Shown here piece after piece: positions 22,501 to 34,500 of a stretch of 64,000 bases of DNA. The notes beneath the pieces are model-generated. The model ran no database searches, was not told the origin of the DNA, and saw nothing but the letters and a program-made list of their open reading frames with translations. The stretch comes from Trachythela sp. YZ-2020 (taxonomy: Eukaryota; Cnidaria; Anthozoa; Malacalcyonacea; Clavulariidae), in NCBI GenBank assembly GCA_016169945.1, contig JADLSH010000254.1:186001-250000 (forward strand), in the 5' to 3' direction. The position numbers and the translations under genes were made by a program. Positions within the stretch are counted from its first letter, which is position 1; each line of letters begins with the position of its first letter.

Positions 22501-25500
22501 GTAGATTAGTTTAGGTTTCCCCCTGTAGTAACACTGGATCAATAAGAGATGATCCTTACTGGACTTCTAGAGAGAACAGTTTAGAACTGATATATCTATC
22601 CAGTATAAATAAAGTTAGTTTAGGTTTCCTCCTGTAGTAACACTGGATCAATAAGGGATGACACATACTGAACCTCTAGGGAGAACAGTTTAGAACTGAT
22701 AGAGCTATCCAGTATAAATAAAGTTAGTTTAGTTTAGGTTTCCTCCAGTAGTAACACTGGTTCAATAAGAGATGATATTTACTGGATCTCTAGGGAGAAC
22801 AGTTTAGAACTGATAGAGCTATCCAGTATAAATAAAGTTAGTTTAGTTTAGGTTTCCTTCTGTAGTAACACTGGATCAATAAGAGATGATCCTTACTGGA
22901 TCTCTAGGGAGAACAGTTTAGAACTGATAGAGCTATCCAGTATAAATAAAGTTAGTTTAGTTTAGGTTTCCTCCTGTAGTAACACTGGATCAATAAGAGA
23001 TGACCCTTAATGGACTTCTAGAGAGAACAGTTTAGAACTGATAGAGATATCCAGTACAAATATAGTTAGCTTAGTTTAGGTTTCCTCCTGTAGTAACACT
23101 GGATCAATAAGAGATGACCCTTACTGGACCTCTAGAGAGAATAGTTTAGAACTGATAGAGCTATCCAGTATAAATAAAGTTAGTTTAGTTTAGGTTTCCT
23201 CCTGTAGTAACACTGGATCAATAAGAGATGACCCTTACTGGACCTCTAGAGAGAATAGTTTAGAACTGATAGAGCTATCCAGTATAAATAAAGTTAGTTT
23301 AGTTTAGGTTTCCTCCTGTAGTAACACTGGATCAATAAGAGATGACCCTTACTGGACCTCTAGAGAGAATAGTTTAGAACTGATAGAGCTATCCAGTATA
23401 AATAAAGTTAGTTTTGTTTAGTCTAAACTCATCAATGTATACTGACCTGTAAACTGGAATGGCATTTTAAATCCAACATGAATTTAACGACCAAGACATG
23501 TCCGTTATTCACCGCAACATGTAGTGGAGTTTGACGTCGTTTGTTTCTCGCATTGAGATCAGCTCCAGCTTTGCCTAACTCTTGTACTATATCTGCTTCG
23601 TCACCGAATACCGCGTGATGCATCGCACGGTCTCCGTCTTTATCCTACATAAGAGATTATGTAGAGTAAATAACTGATGGCTTTCAGTAAGCGTTACGGG
23701 ACAGTGTTCAGATGGTGCTCAACGGCAGAAATATTGACATGCAGTTAAGCCCCGTACAGATCGACGAGCAAGTTCTCCTTGACAAGTCTTATTTGCCGTG
23801 TGCACGGCAAAAAATTGACAAGTTTTCCTTGACAAGCAGCCTTGTTCAAAAGCTAGTCATGCTAGCTTTCGAACAAGGGAAATTGTTCGTGTACGGCCGA
23901 CAAGGAAAACTTGATATGAAATGCGCAGTACGCCACTGCACACTTATTTTCGATCTAGTTGAGCGGCCATTGCCACTGTCAACATGAAGTATTCATTTGT
24001 GTCGTTAATACACGGGCTCGTAATACTTGTCAAGGAAAAATTGATGGAAAACCGTACACATAAACATGTAAACTGGACAAGGAACTTTTCAAGGAAAACT
24101 TGCTCGTCTGTACGGGGCTTTATAGGAGCAAGTAAATTAAAATAAATCTCATAATTCTACTAATCAGCTCACGCGTTCAGTCTTTATGATCTGACTACTA
24201 ATATACTATATACACAAGGATATACACTGTCTATACAATGAAACCAACCTCAATTTCTAAATTAGCATTCAGACCGATAAGTAGTTTGACTACGTCCATT
24301 TGTCCATTTTTACCGGCAGCTTGTAATGCAGTATGACCAGAGAATACACCATTCACCTAATTAAACACCACATATATATCCATATTAATTCTATGAGTTC
24401 ACAGCAGGTATAAAATCACCAGGTATAAAATCAGACATGTTTCGCTTCTCTGGTTCCACAGCAGCTTATTGTAGAATACTACCTACACTGGACCACCACG
24501 TTTAATAAGTTACTTACGTCTGTTTCTCGTCTCAAAGCGTCCTCAACTTTGGGTACATCTCCACTGGCAGCGGCATTGACCAGCTCCTCAACTGGATCTC
24601 CAGATACGTGAGTTTCAAACAATTTCTTGAGTAGAGCACCTAGACGTTCTACAAGGTATCAAATAACGTGATTAGGAAGGCAAGACTACTACATATAATG
24701 GAAATAATTAACATTATTTTCTCACTCTGACAGGTGCTGGTAGACAGCCATCTGCTGAACAATAGTGCCCACTTATTCACTATGACTGTATACAATACCT
24801 CTAGAAGACCCAGCTAGCTGTGAATTTTCAGACGAAACAACTCTGATTACAGCTGAAGGATTGTACGTCCACGATGTTCCACTGATATCAATCTGGAGAA
24901 ATGGAATACATTCAATTTGATTGTGATATAAAGTTGACGATAACTGTCAGTGACTAAAATTAAACTAACTTTATTTATACTGGATAGCTCTATCAGTTCT
25001 AAACTGTTCTCCCTAGAGGTCCAGTAAGGGCCATCCCTTATTGATCCAGTGTTACTACAGGAAGAAACCTAAACTAAACTAACTATATTTATACTGGATA
25101 GTTCTATCCGTTCTAAACTGTTCTTCCTAGAGGTCCAGTAAAGGTCAACCTTATCGATCCAATGTTACTACAGGAGGAAACCTAAACTAAACTAACTTTA
25201 TTTATACTGGATAGCTCTATCAGTTCTAAACTGTTCTTCCTAGAGGTGTAGTAAGGGCCATTCCATATTGATCCAGTGTAACTACAGGAGGAAACCTAAA
25301 CTACGGTAACTCTATTTATATGGATAGCTCTATCAGCTCTGCACTGTTCTGGAACCCAGGAGAACAATTTAGAACTAATAGAGCTATCCAGTATAAACAA
25401 AGTTTAAGCTGTAGTAGTTTTGCAATTTTATAAACAAACCTTAAGATCACCATCGGGATAAACTTGCTGTATCCGACCAATCTTTCCAAGAGTCTATCAA

Positions 25501-28500
25501 ATAAAAGTCATGCAACTATTTTATTCATTAAACTCATTATGAACCCGAGTTGTAGGGTATGAAGCCAGTGGATAAGCCAACTTATAGATATGACAGTAGC
25601 AATCTGCTACAAGAGTATATCCACCTTGTTGGCAGATGACGTCATCCCTTGAGTATATAAGAAGCTACGGTGCAACTTTAGATAAAATGTTAAAAATCCC
25701 ATCAGCAAAGCTGCTGGTATAAACGGGAGAACAGTGATTACAATTATCAACGTTACACTTATTTTATATACAATATAAACATGCATATTCTTATACACTA
25801 CAAATATGGGACTTATTGTCAAGTTCTAAAAGATGCGTATAAACAGTACGTTTAAATTTTGAGAAGGATATAATTTCTCTAATGTTTAAAGGTAAAGAGT
25901 TCCAGTCTTTTGCACCAGCATACTTGAATGTTGATTGATCCATTGCACTGTTCACCTTCGGAAGATCAAGCAGCGTCTTATCCCTCAGGTTTCTGTTGAG
26001 CATGCAACGTCTGATATGTCATGATATCTAGGTTTCTCCCCGTTTCTGGGTTTACTACAAGACAATCTTAACAGGCTGTGTACAACCAGCAGCCTTGGCC
26101 GGTGCATTATAATAATAATAATTTATTCATTTAGATAGAGCGCATATGTTATATAAGATACTCAGAGCGCTTTACATAGTAATAGCTCGAGATATACTAA
26201 AGCGTAATAAAATTTAAAATGTAGATAGAATATAGTAGAAATATATGATAAAAATGTTAAAACCCTATACAGTCCTAACCTATGAAAAGTTAGAAGTCTT
26301 CTTAAAAAGGAATGTTTTCAAATGTTTCTTAAATACTAAAATGTTTTCACAGTTCCGCACATTCAGAGGCAGTGAATTCCACAGTTGTGGAGCGGCATGT
26401 GCAAAGGCCCGATCTCCTAAAGTCTTACAGTTTGTTTTCGGGATATGTAACAGACTTTGGTCATCTGATCTTAAGTTACGTATCTGAGATAAAGCCTCTA
26501 TACATAGTACTACATACCGCTTCCATGGCCTCTGTCCATTCTCCATGCCCCAGTTGTAAGCCTCTCACCCTCTCTACATCATTATATATCTGAACCAGAT
26601 CTCCGATATTGAACTGTGTTGCAGGGGAGGTGATAGGTGGGGTGGAGGGGGACATTGCCGTAGCACCACTACTACCCCCTGTTGCTCCTGACACTTGAGT
26701 TAATACAGCAGGGTTGAATGTCCACCTAAAACATGAAGATATATTGAATTTCGCTGTCAACGAATCCAACATGCATAGTACAATCAAGCCTCGGTATAAA
26801 AGACAATCAAGCTTCATTTCTGCACGTAACAGGGCATATTTTAAGGATTTCTAAGTGGGGGGCCATTTGTGAAAAAGGGCCCTTAATCTGAGTGCTGAAG
26901 GCGCGAGCCCTGTAGGGGTCCGGGGGAGTTTTTTCCCAGGAAAATTTTGAAATCTGGAGCTCTGAAATTGCCAAGCCAATAGTATTTCAATGTTTTAACT
27001 AAAACTTTAAAAATGTCTAACTATATAAGCCATAAAAACAATATTTCGTTAAACACAGACAAATCATTTACTCTGTAAACGACCCAATGTATAAAGGGCC
27101 CAGGGAGTGGGGGGCCAATTTTGTGTGAGTGGGGGGCCAATTTTGTGTGAGTGGGGGGCCATCAAGAGGGCCTGGGGGGCCAAGTGGCCCCCCAGTATAT
27201 ATGTTAAAATATGCCTTGGTACGTAATGTATTACGTCTTGACGGGTAGTTTATCTGTTCGCTGCGTTTATCAGACGAAATGACGAACTATCAGACAAAAT
27301 ATGTTTTTTTATCAACACCGTGTCAGTGTACAAGGAAGGTTTTTTGCTTCAAACGTCTGATATTTCTTCTGGCATGTTTGGGACCAAGATGAATTAGAGC
27401 GAAATTATAGCGAATTTGTTGGAGATTATTGGTGTTATTATAGATTTTGTGTATATCGCGTGACCGGAAGAGCGAACAGCTAGGGACATGCCAATCAACG
27501 GCATTCTAGCCAATGGGATGCGAACAGTATTATTGTTATTGGGCAACGTGCGAAGCGAGAGACAGCGAGAGAAAACGGACAAGAATATGGGTAGGGATAA
27601 AGGGCGGATACGGATGCGGATGGCGGATACGGATGGCGGATACGGATGGCGGATACGGATGGCGGATGAGAAAATACGGATGAGAAAATGCGGATGGGGG
27701 ATAAAACGCGGATGGGAAAATGCGGATGGGGGATAAAACGCGGATGGGAAAATGCGGATGGGGGATAAAACGCGGATGATAGCATAAATGTCGCGATAAT
27801 AATAATTTATAATTTTTTAATTTAATAATAAATTATAATTTAATAATTTCTATTATACTGACAATTATTTGCGAAATTAAAGGGACAATGTCACCCATAT
27901 TTGACTAAAAAATGCATTTTATTTACAGTCTGAACTGCAATTCTGAAAATAAACATCGTAAATGGATTTATTTATGACATAAGAGTAATATTAAACGACT
28001 TTGGGCTTCCACATCAACATGTAAGACGACGTTTTCATACAAATTGACCTAAACTTGAAAAAGTGTCTGCCAACAATTAATTAAGATGGTATTTACAATC
28101 CATTTCAATCCTCGCATAATCTTAACCATCCGTACTTCTGTACACGCTTTTTGTGTTTGTTATTGCTTTATTTTGTAATTACAGTCATTCTTTCTCAGTT
28201 TTGTACAAGTTTTGAGAGAGTCAGAATTCTCAAAAATCGGTGACATTGCCCCTTTAAAATGGGATGAAACTTGAAACTCTGGCAAAATATTCATTTCAGA
28301 AAGATCTTAATTTTATTAAGAAATTGGGAGTCAAAATTCGCAATAGTTTGCTTGGAAATGAAGGAAATGCAAATTTTGTCGCGGTTTTTAAGAATCAAAC
28401 CGTGAAACCGGGGCAAACTATATATCGTTTTAAAAGGAAATAATAGACAAGGAATTTTATTAGAAAGGGTGGTAACACTTTCGCAAATTTATATTTTGAA

Positions 28501-31500
28501 ATAAGGTTGCGCACCCCGCCAAATGTAAAAACCGCCGTAGAGAAAGAATTCCCAAAATACAACTCCCGGCCAAACTGAATTATGATTCTGCTGCAAATAA
28601 ATTTTGCATTTCAATTTTATTCACGTGGATTAAACACATGTACAACAAATTTATAGCAGGTCGATTCTTGAGACTTGTAAATCGTTCATACATTATCAAG
28701 TAGATATGTCATCAGTGCTACTTTTACATCATTATAATAGTACATAATGTAAAATATTTCTTGTACAGAAACGTTAAACGAACTAACAAGTGAATAAAAA
28801 ATGAAAAAACCTCCATGCATAAGTACATATATGTCCGATATAACGTCAAAATGTACATTGTGTATGCACAACATCTTATGAACGACAACGAAAGTCAAAT
28901 GAAAGAATTACAGTTAGTTAATATTTAAACCAAATTGCCGTAAGATTTGTAAATGCTCTGGGCGTAGATATTGCATAAGCCAATTTGGAAGTAAAGTTAT
29001 TTGCGGATCAAAGTAAGGTTGCTTCATCCCGACGCAATTTCGATTAAGATGAAAGTAAACATTCCCCTCCTTGTACATTATTTCATTGCTTTGATTTGCG
29101 CGAAAACCTCTTTTCATTCTCGACACGATGACTAGATCATATGGTGGACGAGCGATGAGACCATCCGGTTTTAATGCCTGGGAGCATCCATGACAGGAAC
29201 GTACCATAGGTGAGCAAAACTGCAAGAGATATAAAATAAATTCTCCTACCTTCGGTGTTGGTGGTCCAGGGAAAGCCACGGAGGGTGGTAGTGTTTGAGC
29301 AGACGGCACCTGTGAAGGTCCAGAGAAAGCCATGGAGGGTAATAGTGTTGGAGATGATGGAATCTGTGAAGGTCCAGGGAAAGCCACGGGGGGTGGTAGT
29401 GTTCGAGCAGACGGCACTTGTGAAGGTCCAGGGAAACCACGGGAGGTGGTAGAACTGGAGATGATGGAATCTGGGAGGCTGTTGAGACTGATAATCCATC
29501 GGAAGACAAATTACCGGCATTCCTATAAAACGGCCGATCAATAATGGTTGTGACCTCCGGTTGGTTAGCAGTTCTACCACCCTTGCGTCGAGCTGTGGCT
29601 GCTTTACCTCCCTTTTTTCCAGTACCACTGCTGCTGTCGAAAGTCATCATAGCGGTTACGTTCATTCTCGCAGGACCTTTTTCGCGAAGCCACTTTAAGT
29701 ACTTTGCAGTGACACCTACTTTCTCTGCAACAGCAATAGCATGTGAACAGATCTTGGACGCTTTCCAGGCTGGACACTCTTCGCAAGTCACTTTCCCGTT
29801 TTTGCATACATCCACATAGTGCGGTCTTTTCGATGTCTGGCTTTCCACCATATAGGCGATCTTATCGGACGTGCCTGGAGCACAAACAATTGAACCTTCG
29901 CAATTCAAGAGTTTTTCAGCCATTTCGGTCATGGAGGTTAAGACAGCCGGTTGGACAGATCTGATACTTTCGTCTCCCAGATCGACTGAAAGTTGGACCC
30001 GCTTCGCTGGAGGAGGTACGTCTGAACATGCGTCATCTGTGTTATCACGACCTGTTGAGGGGATGCAATCTATATTTGCTTCATTCGACATTCTTTTCGC
30101 ATGAAATCTTTTTAGATGCGCTTCCCGTTGACACGACGGAATTTCAGCAGTAAAAATTGTTGAAAAGCCCCCTTGTGCTATTTCATCTTTATTAATGAAA
30201 TCAGCAAAATGGAAGCATGGTAGCCCTTCAACTTCAAGTGTCGGAGAAGTTGTTGAAAAATCATCAGTTTGAGAAACTAAGTTGCCAAATATCGACATCT
30301 TCCCAACTTTGAAATTAGTGAACTTTATTTAGTCACGGTGGACTCATCAGGATTTTACACACTTATGATAAAGTAACAAAGGAAATTAGCTATATGATAA
30401 ATTATACTATACATATTTACAAAACTACCTGTTTTTCATGAGTGCCGTGCATTAAATTGATTAAAATTAGATAAAATATTTAAAAATTATTGAATAAAGT
30501 TGCTACAGTCAGACTTAAATTTATGTAAAGTACTAGCCTGTCTTAACTCAGTAGGAAGAGAATTCCACAGTACTGCACCGCTATAACTAAAGCTATTTTT
30601 CAAGTAATTAGTACGCGGTAGTGGCAAAGCTAGTTTGTTACTGGTGTCTCTCAATGCATAATTTGTGATACTATTGCGATCAACAAACATATTAGAAAGA
30701 TAATCTGGAGCAAGACCATTCAAGGATTTATACACCATGATAGCCTTGGAAAGCCTACGCTGAGATACAAGATTTTTCCATCCAAGACTTTCGAAAAGAT
30801 AATCGGCATTTGTATCATAACTAGAAGATGTTAATACCCTGGCAGCACGATTTTGTAATTTTTGCAATTTGTTAACTAGATAACTACTGCAACTGTCCCA
30901 GACAGCAGAGCAGTAGTCGAAATATGGTTGAACTAAGCACTTGTAAATAAGTTGCATTGTGGTAAAAGGAACATAAGGTCTAATGCGTTTTAGTGCACCA
31001 ATACCGGAAGCAACTTTTTACTCAGTTTCTCAATATGAACATTCCAGGATAAGTTCTCATCAATATGTACGCCGAGTGATTTTGTATGAGAGACTTGTTT
31101 AACTGGAACGTTATTTATTACTAATAAAGGAGTAGATTGAAAAGTATTTATTCTTTGGCGAGAGCCAATTAGCATAAATTCAGTTTTAGTCTGGTTTAAA
31201 GTAAGTTTGTTTGCTGATAACCATTCACTGACACTAGCAAGATCCTCGTTAAGATTATGATTAATTTCATGTATGTTATTACTTGCATATGTCAGATTAG
31301 TGTCATCAGCAAACATTCGTGCCCGAGAGTGTATTAGACAATTAGGAAGATCATTAATATAGATTAAAAATAAAAGCGGGCCTAATATAGTTCCCTGAGG
31401 AACCCCACATTGTAGTAATCGATTCGAGGAGAAATGACCGTTAACAAAACACTTTTGATTACGTTCATTTAGATACGATCTTAACCAGTTACCCGCAGTT

Positions 31501-34500
31501 CCCTTGATTCCATATGCATTAAGTTTGTTCAGCAATATTTCGATCTACAGTGTCGAACGCTTTTTAAGATCAAGAAACATTACAGCATTTACATTACCAC
31601 TGTCAATATTATAAGCCCATTCGTTGGTAGCCTCAAGAAGAGAGGTGACAGTAGAATGTAGGCCTCGAAATCCCGATTGATAATTAGTTAATAATTCATT
31701 TTCAGCTATAAATGTATATAGCTGATCATAAATTACCCTTTCAAAAACCTTAGCCACAATAGGAACAATAGAAATGGGACGATAGTTATCAACGCAATTG
31801 CGTTTGCCTTGTTTGTATATAGGAATAACTTTAGCACATTTCCATTCGTTTGGGAATATGCCTGTAGTGATAGAACGATTAAAAATAAGACAGAGGGATT
31901 CTGCAATTAAGTCAGAGCATTCTCTAATTAACCTAGAAGATATTTTGTCTAAATCACAGTCAGATCTTGATCTCCGTTGCAATTCCCATGCATTTACATA
32001 TTGCCCAGACACGAGCAACACAATGTAGCAAATTTGTTACATTGAATGTCAGTTGTGACATTGAATGTAGCTAATTAAGTTGTGACACGAATGTTGATAT
32101 GTCTATTATTGTTGCATGCGCAAGTCCTGAGATGTGGTAAATTTATAGGTCTGGTGAGAATTATTTGATCGACATTTGGCGCATAAAAGCGCTTGAATAT
32201 ATTTGGGGTTTGGAAATAATTGTAGGTAGAATTCATACAAAAGAAGTGGCAATCCTAGTTGAATTGATACTGCAGTACTAGTACTTGAAAAAATCCTTAA
32301 ATTGTTATTACAACCGACTTAAAGGGGCAATGTCACCGATTTTTGAGGAATTCTGACTCTCTCAAAACTTGTACAAAACTGAGAAAGAATGGCTGTAATT
32401 ACAAAATAAAGCAATAACAAACACAAAAAGCGTATTACTCTTATGTCATACATAAATCCATTTACGATGTTTATTTTCAGAATTACAGTTCACACTGTAA
32501 ATAAAATGCATTTTTAGTCAAATATGGGTGACATTGCCTCTTTAATTTCGCAAATAATTGTCAGTATAATAGAAATTATTAAATTATAATTTATTATTAA
32601 ATTAAAAAATTATAAATTATTATTATCGCGACATTTATGCTATCATCCGCGTTTTATCCCCCATCCGCATTTTCCCATCCGCGTTTTATCCCCCATCCGC
32701 ATTTTCTCATCCGCGTTTTATCCCCCATCCGCATTTTCTCATCCGTATTTTCTCATCCGCATCCGTATCCGCCATCCGTATCCGCCATCCGTATCCGCCA
32801 TCCGTATCCGCCATCCGTATCCGCCATCCGTATCCGCCCTTTATCCCTACCCCAAGAATATAGCCGTTTGTCGTGGCCCAATATCTTTCACTTTCATTTA
32901 CCGTGCCTCGTAACTCAAATACTTTTACATAACTTACCACTTTTAAACATGCTGAATCCGAATCCGAAGAGTTCCCGCTCCGTAGACCCGCAATATTTTT
33001 GTAAAATTCATGTTTATTTGCACTAATTTGACGAAATTTCAACAATCGCCCGCCATTTTGTTTATTATTCCTTGATGCTTCGCATTAAATTGCATCGCTC
33101 AAATGTGTGTTTACTGTAAAAAGCTCGTCCCGCGGTCGCCATCTTACTGGCAAGTTGTGATGGCGTGTGCATGACGTGTAATTCGTCATTTGTCACTACG
33201 TCATTGCTTTCATGCCCTTTGATCTAATGCCTTGACATTTGCGGAAATGAAAAAACCATTGGCCTTGCAATGTATGTCAATTAGTTAAACAAATTACTAC
33301 TAAAATGGCAGAAAAGGCCGCGAGAAAATGCAAAACACTGATAGAAAAGTTGTTCGTGCTGACGCTATCAAACATCGCCATCTTACAAGCAAGCACGATG
33401 GCGTGTGCATGACGTGTACATTTTGGGAAATTTGAGGACACGAAAGCCCTATCACAGATTAAGTATGAACAGATGTCTATCTTCTGTAAAAAGCTCGTCC
33501 CGCGGTCGCCATCTTACTGGCAAGTTGTGATGGCGTGTGCATGACGTGTATTCGTCATTTGTTATTACGTCATTGCTTTCATGCCCTTTGACCTAATGCC
33601 TTGACATTTGCGGAAATGAAAAAAACCATTGGCCTTGCAATGTATGTCAATTAGTTAAACAAATTACTACTAAAATGGCAGAAAAGGCCGCGAGAAAATG
33701 CAAAACACTGATAGAAAAGTTGTTCGTGCTGACGCTATCAAACGTCGCCATCTTACAAGCAAGCATGATGGCGTGTGCATGACGTGTACATTTTGGGAAA
33801 TTTGAGGACACGAAAGCCCTATGAAGTTACACTTCTGGGGCCGGTTGTATCAAAGGTGGATAAGTTATCCGGTGGATAAGTCCTATCCGATGAATAAATC
33901 TTCTATCCGATGGATAGTTATCCGTTGGATAAAAATGCGTTGTACGAAGCACGGATAGCAGGGTGGATAGCTATCCGTCGGATAAGCTTAAATTTAACCG
34001 GGAAAAACCGGATTTTCCTGAAATTTCTTACCTCGACGTCAGCTGTTGCTGAGCTTTTGTAAACTTTATAATTTAACTAGTATAAAATCCATCCATATCT
34101 TGAATTAACTTGCGATAAATTTCCCGTTGTTGGTTGTATTGTTCTTTAATTAATCTTTTTCAGTCGGTCGTCACTAGTTTAATATAGTCAGACTTGTATG
34201 ATTTTGTTGTACATTTTCATAGTACGTGAAATACGTGTGGTGTTTTTATTCACTAGCTAGCATTTCACGGTATTTGTGTATGCGAAGACAACAGCAGATC
34301 GGGCAGAAACTGTTTAGTATATGAGTTGAGTATACTTTTTCCTGTAGAATACATGAAATATTTTGTTCCTTGACCTTGCACACATTTCATAACAATTTTA
34401 AGAACATTTTCTCTCAAGTTTTGATTGGCTAATCAAAGCGAACGAACAAAAATTACAAAATTCGCCGTCTTGTTGTCTATTGCCTAATTTTGTTTGGTTT

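Larger units (their letters stand above)
27589..32853. mobile_element. Long-TIR DNA transposon carrying a SWIM-finger gene (MULE-like)
   Basis: Terminal inverted repeats begin GGGTAGGGATAAAGGGCGG and extend about 660 bp on the left (27589-28255) and about 530 bp on the right (32323-32853). The element is flanked by an 8-bp duplication AAGAATAT (27581-27588, 32854-32861). The outer part of each arm is a CGGATG/CGGATA minisatellite. Inside are a SWIM-domain gene (28914-30298) and a later LINE insertion. Long TIRs, a duplication of 8-9 bp and a SWIM finger together recall Mutator-like elements, but no DDE catalytic domain was recognised. Confidence 0.85.
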
